Under the pieces are notes generated by a model. The model was not told the DNA's origin and ran no database searches. It saw nothing but the letters and a program-made list of their open reading frames with translations. A stretch of 64,000 bases of DNA from Dyadobacter sp. 50-39 (lineage in GTDB: Bacteria > Bacteroidota > Bacteroidia > Cytophagales > Spirosomataceae). Shown here piece after piece: positions 34,944 through 44,864 of this stretch. Where the stretch lies: the NCBI GenBank assembly GCA_001898145.1, contig MKSR01000027.1, forward strand, positions 56,986 through 120,985, in the 5' to 3' direction. The position numbers were made by a program, and so were the translations under genes. The first letter of the stretch is position 1, and the number at the start of each line of letters is the position of its first letter.

Positions 34944-35636
34944 ATGCAGATTATTAGTTTTATCAACAAGTTAGACGCCCATTATAAACTTGCGATTTCG
35001 CTATTCGTAGCAATAATCGCAATTGTGATAACTTCCTTTTTTGTTGAAAGACCTTTAAACTGGATGTTCGCGTGGTTGGCTTACAGCGTCACTCATCTCG
35101 GACTTGCGTGGACAACTATACTAAGTTCTCATCCTTCGGATGTAAGGCATGAGGTGCACCAGCAGGATTCAAGCCGCGCAATAATTTTTTTATTTGTTGT
35201 AAGTGCATCATTTGTTAGCCTGTTAGCCGTATTGTTTTTGCTTCAAGATGCGAGAAAAAATGCATCGTGGTCGGAATTGACCGGCCATGTTCTTCTCACA
35301 TTTGCTTGCATAATTTTTTCTTGGGTCTTGATCCACACCATATTTACGCTCAGATATGCCCATCTTTTTTACTGCAACATTGAGGATGATCAAGATGGGA
35401 GGAATCAGCAACCATCAGGGGTTGACTTCCCAAACGAAACTGAACCTGACTATTTGGATTTTACTTATTTTGCCTTCGTGATAGGAATGACCTTCCAGGT
35501 ATCTGATGTCAGTATTACATCAAAGGAGATTAGACGGCTAGCTCTTATCCACGGTGTGTTGTCATTTGCTTTCAATACCTTGCTTGTTGCATTGACAATC
35601 AATATTATATCCGGACTGATACAGAGTAAAGGGTAG
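34944..35636 (+). CDS. DUF1345 membrane protein
   Basis: A 230-residue protein with about six hydrophobic segments. The family block DYLDFTYFAFVIGMTFQVSDVSITSKEIRRLALIHGVLSF (here abbreviated as DYLDFTYFAFVIGMTFQVSD and IRRLALIHGVLSF) near the C-terminus is diagnostic of DUF1345. Function unknown. It is 48 bp after the HD gene and may be co-transcribed. Confidence 0.82.
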   Translation: MQIISFINKLDAHYKLAISLFVAIIAIVITSFFVERPLNWMFAWLAYSVTHLGLAWTTILSSHPSDVRHEVHQQDSSRAIIFLFVVSASFVSLLAVLFLLQDARKNASWSELTGHVLLTFACIIFSWVLIHTIFTLRYAHLFYCNIEDDQDGRNQQPSGVDFPNETEPDYLDFTYFAFVIGMTFQVSDVSITSKEIRRLALIHGVLSFAFNTLLVALTINIISGLIQSKG

Positions 35637-35736
35637 TCCCTGGCACCCCACCAAATCGGCAATATTTTCGTACTGAGATATGATAGGCCACATCTTTATA
35701 ATCAGGCGATAGGCCCAAAATGATCAATTGTAAGAA

Positions 35737-36078
35737 ATGTGCACCGACTCATACTCAGCAATGGATTTGACCTTGGATAGCGTTCGAAATTTCTTATTGA
35801 TTAAATGCGGAATCTTGCCAGAGCGGATCTCGCTGCAAGCGAATTTCCACAAAGATTTGGGAATGACGTTTGATGAAATTGATTTGCTGCTCAATTTTGT
35901 CAGTGATGAGACATCCATATTCTTCTCCCGACAAGTCAAAGAAAATATGTCAGACTTTTTCGATCTATTGATGTATATAAAAATAAAGGAGATTGAAATT
36001 TCATACGAAAGCATATCTTATTCCGATCTCGAAATATCATTTGCCTCCCTTGAGGACGCGCTTGTTAAGTTCAACTGA
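35737..36078 (+). CDS. Acyl-carrier-protein-like small protein (DUF1493-like)
   Basis: A 113-residue acidic protein (start may be the ATG at 35761). The segment ISLQANFHKDLGMTFDEID resembles the helix-II entry of acyl carrier proteins (DLGxDS), but the phosphopantetheine serine is absent (Phe or Thr in its place). That would fit DUF1493-type ACP-like proteins, which keep the fold without the carrier function. Identification is tentative. Confidence 0.5.
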   Translation: MCTDSYSAMDLTLDSVRNFLLIKCGILPERISLQANFHKDLGMTFDEIDLLLNFVSDETSIFFSRQVKENMSDFFDLLMYIKIKEIEISYESISYSDLEISFASLEDALVKFN

Positions 36079-36214
36079 TTACCATCACTAATGAAAATTC
36101 ACCATATGTTTCAGAGTTGCCAGAATTCTGAGAGCTTTTCTTGAGTACAAGTGCTCAGGGATCGGACAGATGGTAATGCATCGTAAGGCCGTTGTGAATG
36201 CGGTGGCATAAATT

Positions 36215-36922
36215 TCAAAGATCCCCAAATTCCACAATTTGCCGGGACGTGCGAATACCGGATTCAATCTTGCCTGACCCTATGCAGTCGGTAGTTTGGC
36301 AAAGTTCCAATGCCGTGAGTTCATCGGCGACCAGCCCGATTCCTAGTGCATATTGTTTAGTAGAGATGTAGCGATTAATGATTGAGGTGTCGTTTCGCTC
36401 TATGACCATTAAAACCTGTTTAAAGACTTTAGTATTGATTGTCGCAGGTTGATTGATCTGGTCATATGAGAAGGGTGCGGGGCCATTGGTATTAAAGCTA
36501 TTGCCGTTCCAGGTAACTCCTTTGGAGATCGGATAAACCATTGAAATAACTGGACGATTGTCCACGTTTGTAACTATCATTTCGGGATACTTTTTTACGG
36601 TATATTCTTTGACCTTTTGCCAATAACCTTTCGATGTGGTACGGCTTGACCTGATAACCAAGTAAGTAGCAATTCCCGCTGAATCCGAAACTAAACGGCT
36701 AATTTCGTCTTTTTCTTCCCAATTAGATATGGACGGCGTCTGCTGAGCAGTAGCATATACTTCCTGGCTGACCTGGTAGATTATATAGCGGCCCACAGTT
36801 AACGGAAAGAAGTCACGACTATTGCTGATCGCTGAGACGTCTCCAACGCATGAAACTATGGCGGTAAACAGTCCTATAATAATCGCGACACGCTGCACGC
36901 GTGCTCTAGAATGCATGTCCAT
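36215..36922 (-). CDS. Hypothetical lipoprotein downstream of the PorU2-like gene
   Basis: A 235-residue protein with lipobox IVSC following a hydrophobic signal (VAIIIGLFTAIVSC). The mature part opens with FFPLTVGRYIIYQVSQ, a pattern I associate with small Bacteroidota lipoproteins that often sit beside gliding/T9SS genes, and has alternating beta segments. It begins 61 bp after the C25 peptidase stop on the same strand and may be co-transcribed with it. No enzymatic motif seen. Confidence 0.6.
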   Translation of the reverse strand: MDMHSRARVQRVAIIIGLFTAIVSCVGDVSAISNSRDFFPLTVGRYIIYQVSQEVYATAQQTPSISNWEEKDEISRLVSDSAGIATYLVIRSSRTTSKGYWQKVKEYTVKKYPEMIVTNVDNRPVISMVYPISKGVTWNGNSFNTNGPAPFSYDQINQPATINTKVFKQVLMVIERNDTSIINRYISTKQYALGIGLVADELTALELCQTTDCIGSGKIESGIRTSRQIVEFGDL

Positions 36923-36983
36923 CTAAACTGGTCAAATTGAATCGCGTTGTTTGCTTTCCATACAACACTTGTTGATAAATTGG

Positions 36984-39900
36984 TTAATTTGTAATATTCA
37001 GTCTGCCAGTAATCGTTTTTGCAGAACCATCACCTTTGCTGACAACTGCTTTGTAGATGTAGCTTCCTGAGCGGAGTTTGTCCGTCCAATACCAATCTTG
37101 GACGGATGCGAGCGGACGAAGGCTTTTTTTCGCCTGGACGATACCTTTCACGTCATAGATCGTGTAATCGACCTGTATGATTTTTTTCTGTTCAATGCCA
37201 GTCAAGCGGAATCGGACGTAATCGGTAGCAGGATTCGGCGAACAAACCAAATTGATGTCATCGGCTACCTGGGTGATTTGAAATTTTATTTGATAGGGGT
37301 TCTCCGGTGAGTTCCCGGAAACATCCTTCGTATTAACCAACACTTCGTAAACCCCCGGCAATGACAGATTAGCCCCATATTCTACTGAAATTGACCGGTC
37401 TGAACTCTGTCTGACTTTCAAATCCCTATACGCTATACGTTGGAAGTCGCAATTATTGTCAGCACATGGCTTGACGAAAATCTCCATCAGATTAGTGTCA
37501 ACGGACATCAATCTGTCATCAGATAGTTCAAATTGAATCTTTGGTAATGGTCCAATTGCCTCCATATCCTGGATCATCCTGTCGTTAAATGTGACATCCA
37601 ACACGGGGTGTACCAAATCCTTAACTCTTTCAATTGGATATAGGTATTGTGCGCTGGCCTGTTCCCAGTCAATTAGAAGTTCTGCGATATTATTTGATTC
37701 ACTGAGTTCTCTGATAGAATTTTCCTGGTCCAGCTTTACTTCAATTTGCTTTAATGCTCCTTTGATGGGGAACTCAATCTGAACTGTATCCTGATTAGGT
37801 ATGGCCGGGACAGTTTGATATTTAACTTCACTTGTCCCATTTTGATAAACGTACTTTAACGCAACCGACAATTTCTCTCCCGCGAAATATTTTCCACTGT
37901 TTTTGATTACAACTGAAGCTCTTAATTTGGTTGAATTACCCAAAGTCTTCTCTACGGACTCAGAGTATATGGTGATGCTTTCGTAATTATCAACCTTGTA
38001 ATCCGGTAAGGATATATAAGCCATTTTCAAAGCTGGGTCACCCTGCAAAAGTGCTTGATGAGCATTGGCCACATCGTATTCTTGATAGCCGTTGGCGAAT
38101 ATCCGCTTTGCGACCTCTATCTGTATCTTTCCGATTGACTGCCCCGAAGTGGTTGGATCTTCAAAAAGCACAGAATACAATTTTTCCAAATAATTCTTAG
38201 TCGGGCTCACATAGGTGCTAAAAGTGTTTGCCATAATCGCAACGGTACCATGCTTGGGCGCAAGTATCCAGTCCTGAGATAATGCAATTCTGTTCGACGA
38301 AGAAGGGTTCGTACCTGTACGTCCGCTGAATACGTTTCCCACGCCGCATCCATTGAAATACATCAGCGGATACTTACCTTGATTATTATATGCCCGTGTC
38401 ACATCGGTTATATAACCAAAGTCAAGGTCGGTAATCGTAGGGGAACCATGCCCAAAGTACGTCAAAAGTCCTACCCCTGAGTTGATTTCTGGCGTGATGT
38501 TAACCGTTTCTACCTCGCTGATTCCCTGCTGTTTTACAAATGGCTTCACCTTCCCACCGATGTAGCCTTTTTCAGCAATGGGTGCAAGACCGGCTAGAAT
38601 GTTTTTGAGCTGCGTTATCTCGGAAGAAGATTTTCCACCATTTAGGTGCAGAATATTCTTTTTCCAACTTTGGTCCGTTGCATTGCTCTGTTCGTATTCC
38701 TTTACCTTTTCTAAGTAGTCATATATGTTCTTATTGTTCAGCGCTGCAAGTCGTCCGATTGGGACCGCGGCGATCTCTCTACCAGCGCCAGCCAGCCCTT
38801 CAACGAGCAAAATATCAGAACCTGGGAAGCCGATAGTGGGTACTTCATTGGGTAGTTCACGTACCATCCGCTCGTTGAAGGTCGTCGAGCTGCCAATCAA
38901 AAAAAGATTCTTTTCACGGTTACCGTCCGAAAGCATGTAATCCACAAATCGTCGTATTGCTATTGGACTTGGCTCGCCGAAGTTGAATTGATTATAAACA
39001 TCTGTGATTTTTACAACCAAGGGAGCGAACGAGCCTCCTTGAGCTGACTTCCGATATTCTGCGTATGCAACAGCGCCAGCATCAAGGGGTTGACTAGTTA
39101 TGATGATGTAATCATATTTTTTAACTTCCGGGCTGACCATGTCCACATTTGAAATCTTGTCAGGTGCTATCTCGATAGGCTTGTTGGAAAGGTAAATTCT
39201 CAACGCGCTATTCTTAGTTCGCGAAATGCTCAGGTCTGTTCCTTTACCCTCCAGAATCCTTGGCGCAATTTGACTGGTAATATCATAGACCTTAGTTTCG
39301 GCAGTACCATCAGCTATTTTAAAGCGAGTATTTGCCTCTGAGGATTGGGGGAAATTTAACTCCTTACTACTTTGGCCGTTGAGAGCTATACGCTGATCAT
39401 AAGTTATCGAATAGTAAGCAACTGAAAATCTTTCCAGCTTATCGGATGCCACAGACTTAAATACAAAAAGGCCGCTACCATCCGCATTCAGATCAGACTC
39501 TTCAAGAACAAATGAATATTTCGAAGCCGTGAAGTAGGCATTTGCTATTGCACCGACCTTGCGCACCGAATTCTCGTTCTTACCGGCATAAACTTCGATA
39601 GAGCGTGCATTGTTGCTTCGTCCGTGAACCATCACACTCACGAGCGGGCGACTACCAATAATTTTTCCTGTGAGTTTAAAGTTGTAACTAATTGATTTTC
39701 CGGCGAGGACGGTAACTCCTGTCTTGCTAGCCCCTTTTTCGAAAAAACTGTTGAAAAAGTTAGCTCTTATCGGGCTAAGTGTACTTAACGAATACTCGTT
39801 AGAAAATGCCTGCACATCAGTTTGTTGATGGAATTCAGTAATAGCACCATTTACAGGGCTTGACCCTACGATTTTTGCCCTAAGTCCATTTTCTTTTCCA

Positions 39901-40292
39901 ACAGTTAGAAAATATGCACTTACATCCGAATACATGCTTACATAAGGATTCATACGGCTGTTCATAGGGCGATAAAGAAGGGAGTCTGTCGAACCATCGT
40001 TTGGTACTCCATAAAAGAGAATTTCATTATTAGCGACACTTAAAATAGCGACTTGGCTCCCACGATGCCATAACTGGAGCTTTTCAGGTCGATTAACTGA
40101 AAATTTTGCTGGTAGCGCCGAAAATGCCACTCTATGAATCCCCTTAGCTGAAACTTTCAGCTTCACATAGGGTTGGTCATCTGAAATCCATTGATTGGTA
40201 TAGGGAGGTCTCGCTTGCCCGTATAAAGTAAGGGGTGCATATAAACCAAGAAATACTAGCAGTCGCAGATTAAGAAGGGCTCGGAATGACAT
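36984..40292 (-). CDS. porU2: Gingipain-family C25 peptidase, PorU2-like
   Basis: A 1102-residue exported protein. After a signal peptide (LLVFLGLYAPLTLYGQA) come beta-rich domains to about residue 390, then the C25 caspase-like domain with the catalytic His in TYFGHGSPT (about residue 614) and Cys in YFNGCGVGN (about 648), an Ig-like region, and a C-terminal T9SS sorting domain (VCSPNPATDYVRF). PorU is the T9SS sortase that removes sorting domains and attaches A-LPS; the second Bacteroidota group, PorU2, itself carries a C-terminal sorting domain, as here. Assignment to PorU2 rests on this architecture. The true porU and other T9SS genes are not in the window. Confidence 0.78.
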   Translation of the reverse strand: MSFRALLNLRLLVFLGLYAPLTLYGQARPPYTNQWISDDQPYVKLKVSAKGIHRVAFSALPAKFSVNRPEKLQLWHRGSQVAILSVANNEILFYGVPNDGSTDSLLYRPMNSRMNPYVSMYSDVSAYFLTVGKENGLRAKIVGSSPVNGAITEFHQQTDVQAFSNEYSLSTLSPIRANFFNSFFEKGASKTGVTVLAGKSISYNFKLTGKIIGSRPLVSVMVHGRSNNARSIEVYAGKNENSVRKVGAIANAYFTASKYSFVLEESDLNADGSGLFVFKSVASDKLERFSVAYYSITYDQRIALNGQSSKELNFPQSSEANTRFKIADGTAETKVYDITSQIAPRILEGKGTDLSISRTKNSALRIYLSNKPIEIAPDKISNVDMVSPEVKKYDYIIITSQPLDAGAVAYAEYRKSAQGGSFAPLVVKITDVYNQFNFGEPSPIAIRRFVDYMLSDGNREKNLFLIGSSTTFNERMVRELPNEVPTIGFPGSDILLVEGLAGAGREIAAVPIGRLAALNNKNIYDYLEKVKEYEQSNATDQSWKKNILHLNGGKSSSEITQLKNILAGLAPIAEKGYIGGKVKPFVKQQGISEVETVNITPEINSGVGLLTYFGHGSPTITDLDFGYITDVTRAYNNQGKYPLMYFNGCGVGNVFSGRTGTNPSSSNRIALSQDWILAPKHGTVAIMANTFSTYVSPTKNYLEKLYSVLFEDPTTSGQSIGKIQIEVAKRIFANGYQEYDVANAHQALLQGDPALKMAYISLPDYKVDNYESITIYSESVEKTLGNSTKLRASVVIKNSGKYFAGEKLSVALKYVYQNGTSEVKYQTVPAIPNQDTVQIEFPIKGALKQIEVKLDQENSIRELSESNNIAELLIDWEQASAQYLYPIERVKDLVHPVLDVTFNDRMIQDMEAIGPLPKIQFELSDDRLMSVDTNLMEIFVKPCADNNCDFQRIAYRDLKVRQSSDRSISVEYGANLSLPGVYEVLVNTKDVSGNSPENPYQIKFQITQVADDINLVCSPNPATDYVRFRLTGIEQKKIIQVDYTIYDVKGIVQAKKSLRPLASVQDWYWTDKLRSGSYIYKAVVSKGDGSAKTITGRLNITN

Positions 40293-40573
40293 AGCTGACC
40301 TGAGTTACAAGTAACAATTTTCATTTCACGATCCATCGATCAAATGGCCGTCGTGCATCTATACGACCAACAGGAAGGTTTGGTGGGGTCGCTCAATCCA
40401 AAAAAGTGTGAATGAAAGAGGCGCGTCCGAATTTCTATCAGATTGTTCGAAAGGATAGCGCGGGAAATCAGCGAGTTGACGATGGCAAAAGTTTGGCATG
40501 CTGCCAGCGGGCAAGATTTTGGCGAAGGCCTTTATGGTTAAAAGAAATGGTTGAAAATTAACGTTAATAGAAG

Positions 40574-41140
40574 ATGATTAGAAAAAACCTATTCTCTGTC
40601 ATAGGTGCGATTATTTTTTCTTTGACGGCGTTGTATTTAGGCTATACAGCTCTGGGCTTTTGGGCTATGCTCGTATTTACATTTGGTTACCTTGGAGGCT
40701 TTCTATTCTGGCTCGTTTTTTATAAAAAATTAGAAATTAGAGCAATACTGGCGCCCTATTTTTTAACGCTCGTTCTATTTATCATTCACAAAATAGAGGA
40801 GCGGCAGCAAGCCTTCTTTCCGGCATTATCCCAATTGACTGGCAAGCCGGTACCAGAAGCGGACTCGATGCCTGCAATTGGATTGTATGCCGTTGCAGTC
40901 GTCTGGTTAATGATTCCATTACTTGTTTGGAAGAAACAGGCTTTTGGCACTTATCTTACCTGGACCTTCTTTGCATCCATGGGAATTAGCGAGCTGGCGC
41001 ATTTTATTTTCCCACTGTTTACAGATCATCCTTATGGTTATTTTCCAGGAATGTGGAGTGTGATCCCCCTGGCTCCGGCAGCCTGGTGGGGAATACTAAA
41101 AAGTATAAAAATTAATTCAGATTCAAGGTCTTCAGCTTAA
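40574..41140 (+). CDS. HXXEE-domain membrane protein
   Basis: A 188-residue protein with about six hydrophobic helices. IIHKIEER supplies the HXXEE motif, and SMGISELAHFIFPLF with YFPGMWSVI are the other conserved family blocks. Function unknown. It stands alone between the PorU2-like gene (divergent) and the porin operon (convergent). Confidence 0.78.
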   Translation: MIRKNLFSVIGAIIFSLTALYLGYTALGFWAMLVFTFGYLGGFLFWLVFYKKLEIRAILAPYFLTLVLFIIHKIEERQQAFFPALSQLTGKPVPEADSMPAIGLYAVAVVWLMIPLLVWKKQAFGTYLTWTFFASMGISELAHFIFPLFTDHPYGYFPGMWSVIPLAPAAWWGILKSIKINSDSRSSA

Positions 41141-41249
41141 AATAGTGAGGGCGGAGCAGACTGCGCTTTGCAATCCAGAATTTTTGCTTGCACACTTTCC
41201 TAACCTATATAAATCGGAATTATGAAAACGTAGTTACTCGGAATGTGTT

Positions 41250-42476
41250 TCAGAAATAGGTCGAAAATCCAAGTTGGATACCCCCGGTTCTAGTGGCTGG
41301 GTTTCCCAGAAAATCCGTTTGCCACTGATAGCGATAATTAGCCCGGATCACGGTTTGCGGCGCGGGGCGAAAGCTCAATGCAAGGGATGCACCATAAATA
41401 TGGTCCGCTATCCTAGCATTATTTTCTGCGAAGCTGCCAATATTATAGTCAGCGTATTCCCCACGGCCGGCTACGTTAATGACGCTTTCGGACCATCCAA
41501 GTATCCGCCCTTTGATGATTGGTTGAACGATATCGATAAAACCTCCCTGTTGCCTATTTCCGAACTGCTGCGAATATGTTGAAGGGATGTCAACCCAGGC
41601 CCAAACCCATTCGCCATTGATAATGGTCTTCGATCGCAAGGTTGTGTTCACATCCAGTGCAAGGAAATTAAGATATCTCTTGTGATCAAGCCGGATCCCA
41701 TCGTTTTGAAATTTATTGTAAACCCCGTTCATCCATGATACTCCCAACTCTGCTATCTTCCTGTGCCTGATCGCCATCTTGGCCGTTTTGAGTGGTGTAC
41801 CATTAAAGCTTTCTTCGAACCGATCGGTATTCAGTTTTACGGCAGGAAACCAAGTTCTGTTTTCGGTATTGTCGATAATCTGGTCATTAAAACCATTACT
41901 CAGATATGCCTCGTAAGCCCATACCCAATTTTTGCGGGCTATCTTTCCGAACAAACCAAAACCAACATTACTCCAAGTGCTTGGAATGATCGTCGTAGAT
42001 GAGATCGGCCTATCGACAAATTCCCATTTGGGGCCATCGTGATTTTGGTTGAAGGAGCCGATCGGATTCATAATAACGCCGCCGCGCAAATTTAATAGTG
42101 GGTGGAGCTCTATATCCAACGCCGCGAACTCTATATTGACCTCTTTTCCTCCTTCTTCAAATTCGATTTCTGTCATAAACTTAATGCGCTGCCGGATAGT
42201 GGCAGACATGAATACTGTCAAACGTGGAATTTGAAAAGACAGGCCGTCGCTAACACCGTCCGAGCTGAAATAGCTACTGTTTGCTTCGAGGTATCCGCCC
42301 AGGGCGACCGGCATTTTACCCATTTGCAGAAACGGCCGGTCATAAACCGCATCCATATTAAGTTTCAGCTTACTAGAATCCTGTTTGACACGCGAGAAGA
42401 AAAAACTTGTATCGCTTTGCGCATGCAGACAAACTGGGATATATAGCAGAAAAATTAAAAATAGAAAATGTCTCAT
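41250..42476 (-). CDS. Outer-membrane porin-like beta-barrel protein
   Basis: A 408-residue protein with a signal peptide (MRHFLFLIFLLYIPVCLHAQ) and a chain dominated by amphipathic beta-strands (GGYLEANSSYF, FMTEIEFEEGGKEVNIEFA, ANYRYQWQTDF) ending in an aromatic C-terminus (GIQLGFSTYF), as in outer-membrane barrels. Resembles phosphate-selective/phosphonate-type porins of Bacteroidota. Its start overlaps the Rieske gene by 4 bp, placing it last in a dihaem-Rieske-porin operon. The transported solute is unknown. Confidence 0.7.
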   Translation of the reverse strand: MRHFLFLIFLLYIPVCLHAQSDTSFFFSRVKQDSSKLKLNMDAVYDRPFLQMGKMPVALGGYLEANSSYFSSDGVSDGLSFQIPRLTVFMSATIRQRIKFMTEIEFEEGGKEVNIEFAALDIELHPLLNLRGGVIMNPIGSFNQNHDGPKWEFVDRPISSTTIIPSTWSNVGFGLFGKIARKNWVWAYEAYLSNGFNDQIIDNTENRTWFPAVKLNTDRFEESFNGTPLKTAKMAIRHRKIAELGVSWMNGVYNKFQNDGIRLDHKRYLNFLALDVNTTLRSKTIINGEWVWAWVDIPSTYSQQFGNRQQGGFIDIVQPIIKGRILGWSESVINVAGRGEYADYNIGSFAENNARIADHIYGASLALSFRPAPQTVIRANYRYQWQTDFLGNPATRTGGIQLGFSTYF

Positions 42477-42916
42477 GCCAGATCAATCAATATGTTAATG
42501 CCTTCCGCCCTGACAGTAAATTGTCGAAGAGCTTCTTTTGCGGGGCCCTTAATAACTTTTCCATATTTATCGTATTCACTTCCGTGGGCAGAGCATGAAA
42601 GCAAGTCGCCATGTACACTGACTTCGTTACCCTGATGGCTGCATTTTAGCCACAGTGCTGTGTAATGGTCATTGCCATTGTCGTACACGGCCACGGGGAA
42701 TTTTAGGCCTTCCACATTGACCACTACTACCAGCCGCTCTAGCTTTTCTCCTGATTTTTTAATCTCGGTGAAAGCCTGTTTTGGAAACGATATCACATTT
42801 TTCGTCACAGTGCCCTGCACAGAGTAAACGCTCGCGCAGGCTGTTAGCCCCAATGCCAATGCTGCGAATCCGACACACGAAATTCCACAAGTTTTTATAA
42901 AGTCTTTTCTTTCCAT
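42473..42916 (-). CDS. Rieske [2Fe-2S] lipoprotein
   Basis: A 147-residue exported protein with lipobox LTAC and the Rieske cluster motifs CSHQG (about residue 89) and CSAHG (about 106), separated by the usual 15 or so residues. Such small Rieske proteins transfer electrons in the periplasm. It sits 5 bp after the dihaem gene and overlaps the porin gene, so the three are one unit: a likely extracytoplasmic redox system with an outer-membrane channel. Confidence 0.85.
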   Translation of the reverse strand: MERKDFIKTCGISCVGFAALALGLTACASVYSVQGTVTKNVISFPKQAFTEIKKSGEKLERLVVVVNVEGLKFPVAVYDNGNDHYTALWLKCSHQGNEVSVHGDLLSCSAHGSEYDKYGKVIKGPAKEALRQFTVRAEGINILIDLA

Positions 42917-42921
42917 TGTAG

Positions 42922-44118
42922 TTAAAGTGATTCTAGGAATTGGATGAGTTTATTCTGATCCGAGCTCGTAAGATTCTCAAAACGGTCTCTGCTGCGCTGG
43001 CCCTCGCCGCCGTGCATCAGGATTGCTGCACGGACACTGGTAGCCCTGCCGTCGTGCATAAGGAAGTATTTGCCGCCCTGTGAGCGCGGCGACAAGCCGA
43101 GTCCCCAAAGTGGAGGGGTTCGCCATTCTGCACTCGTTGCGCTGCCTTCGGTGTAACCATCATCAAGTTCTGGTCCGACATCATGTAACAGCAGGTCGGT
43201 ATATGGGTGAAATGTCTGGTTAGATAGTGAGGCAATGGGGGAGTTACCGGTTTTCAAAGTTTGCCGGTGACACCCCTCACAACCTATATCTATAAACGTT
43301 TGTTTTCCCTGCTGCACTTGTGCATTCCCTGTGTTTCTCGGGGTTGGAGCTTTTAGGGTTTGCAAATAGAATACAACATCATAGATCGTTTGGCTTGAAA
43401 TTTCGGGATCAATATCCTGACCATGATAAATGTCCTTTGGCGAAAAAACCGAACTTATCCCGATATCTTGACTATATGCATTTACCGTTTGGTGTAATAA
43501 ATTATAGGCAGCAGCCTTTTTCCCAAACCGGTGAATGTATTTCCCATCCTTTTCAACCGCATTAGTGGCCGCTGTGATAAAGGCGGGCAACGTTCCATAC
43601 GAGGGAACGCCCGAGACTCCGTCACCATTGCTATCCAACGGATCTGCCATGGAGAGAATTTCTTGATCTGATACAAGCTCCAGGAATCCAAGACCCGTAT
43701 TTGCCGGTGGGGTAAACTTGGAAAAAGTAGCACCAGATGGGATTTTCTCAGGTAGATAGCCAGGTATCGCCCTGTTCTGCAGTTGAGGACCACCCAGGTG
43801 CAGATATTTATTGCCGGTTTGATCTTTTTGGCCAAAGCGAGTCAACGTAGAAAACGGTGTGCCCTTTCCATCACCTGCATGGCAGCTTCCGCAACTTGTC
43901 GAGACAAAAATGGGCCCTAGGCCTTTGCTTGCCGTAAACACGTCGTTGTTAAAAGCTGCGTCGCCCAATAAAAAGCGCTTTTGATTTTCCGGGGACAGAC
44001 CATTCACGGGACCGTCTAAAACCTGATCTTCTGGTCGGGCGCCAGGCAACATGCTGTCGCACGAATAGATGGAAAGACACCCTAACACTACCGTCCAAAA
44101 TAGTAACCACTGTTTCAT
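42922..44118 (-). CDS. Di-haem oxidoreductase-like protein (DUF1111)
   Basis: A 398-residue lipoprotein (signal ending YSCDS). Two c-type haem sites: SCGSCHAGDG near residue 77 and GCEGCHRQT near residue 279. GLGFLELVSDQEIL, RFGKKAAAYNLLHQT and WRTPPLWGLGLS are family blocks of the DUF1111 di-haem group. Several members are exported redox enzymes or, in iron-rich operons, iron-uptake accessories; the exact reaction is not known here. First gene of the operon with the Rieske and porin genes, behind a DtxR-like box overlapping its -7 element. Confidence 0.82.
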   Translation of the reverse strand: MKQWLLFWTVVLGCLSIYSCDSMLPGARPEDQVLDGPVNGLSPENQKRFLLGDAAFNNDVFTASKGLGPIFVSTSCGSCHAGDGKGTPFSTLTRFGQKDQTGNKYLHLGGPQLQNRAIPGYLPEKIPSGATFSKFTPPANTGLGFLELVSDQEILSMADPLDSNGDGVSGVPSYGTLPAFITAATNAVEKDGKYIHRFGKKAAAYNLLHQTVNAYSQDIGISSVFSPKDIYHGQDIDPEISSQTIYDVVFYLQTLKAPTPRNTGNAQVQQGKQTFIDIGCEGCHRQTLKTGNSPIASLSNQTFHPYTDLLLHDVGPELDDGYTEGSATSAEWRTPPLWGLGLSPRSQGGKYFLMHDGRATSVRAAILMHGGEGQRSRDRFENLTSSDQNKLIQFLESL

Positions 44119-44139
44119 TTAGCCCGTTATTTGAATAAT

Positions 44140-44157
44140 ATTTAGACAAACCTAAAT
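44140..44157 (-). promoter_or_regulatory. DtxR/MntR-like operator overlapping the dihaem operon promoter
   Basis: ATTTAG-N6-CTAAAT (44140-44157), reading ATTTAGGTTTGTCTAAAT on the reverse strand, is a perfect 6-bp-arm dyad that resembles DtxR/IdeR-family boxes (TTAGG...CCTAA). The reverse strand contains TAGGTTTG (44154-44147), a TAnnTTTG -7 element, inside it. Repression by a metal-loaded regulator is inferred; it would make the operon iron- or manganese-responsive. Confidence 0.5.
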
Positions 44158-44338
44158 AAATTAAATGAAATACCTAAAAAAAACTTTAGATGTAGTTTTT
44201 AAGAATGAGATTAGCCTCTATAAATTCAGCAATTGTGCGTCGACTGACTTATCGATTTTGTCTTTATGTTTGGGAATTTGCTCGCGCGAAGGCTTGTGCA
44301 TTTACGACAGCTATCGCTTGTTGGGGGAGATGTAACCG

Positions 44339-44635
44339 ATGGTAAATACCCTCTCGTTTACGATTATGGTATATATTCTTATCGATTTACTGCTGAAACA
44401 GCGGAGACGCATCATTTCAGAAAGTGATCGGGATAGCTATTCAAAAAAAGATGCTAAAGCCCAGAAACACTGGCGAAGGCTTGATCGGGATCCTTTACAA
44501 TGGGCGATGCGTATGGACATTGGCCTCGAACCAAAATATGGGTTCAAGATATGCAATACCGAACTGACTAACAGGCAGTGGAATATCGGAGCATACGTAG
44601 CGGCAATTACGCTGGATGCTCCACGGCAATGGTAA
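44339..44635 (+). CDS. Uncertain small hypothetical protein
   Basis: A 98-codon frame (MVNTLSFTIMVYILIDLLL, then a basic stretch KQRRRII) with no family I recognise. A reverse frame overlaps it. The hydrophobic N-terminus could be a membrane segment. Kept at low confidence because nothing else explains the stretch. Confidence 0.25.
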   Translation: MVNTLSFTIMVYILIDLLLKQRRRIISESDRDSYSKKDAKAQKHWRRLDRDPLQWAMRMDIGLEPKYGFKICNTELTNRQWNIGAYVAAITLDAPRQW

Positions 44636-44864
44636 CGGTGACCAGACTCCACTCTTTAAGTATATCGTCACAGTAGCTGATTTTCATCAAGTGATCCATT
44701 GTCAGTTGTTCGCTCAAAAGTTGCGGCATAAGAGCTTCTTCTGGATACACCAGGTTGTTTTTTACCTTCCCCATATCAGCACCCCTGACGATGCATCGAT
44801 TCTGGCTAGCGCATTAAAAGTCTTCTGGTATTCCATATCGTTGGCCCTTTGGTTGTATTTCAAG

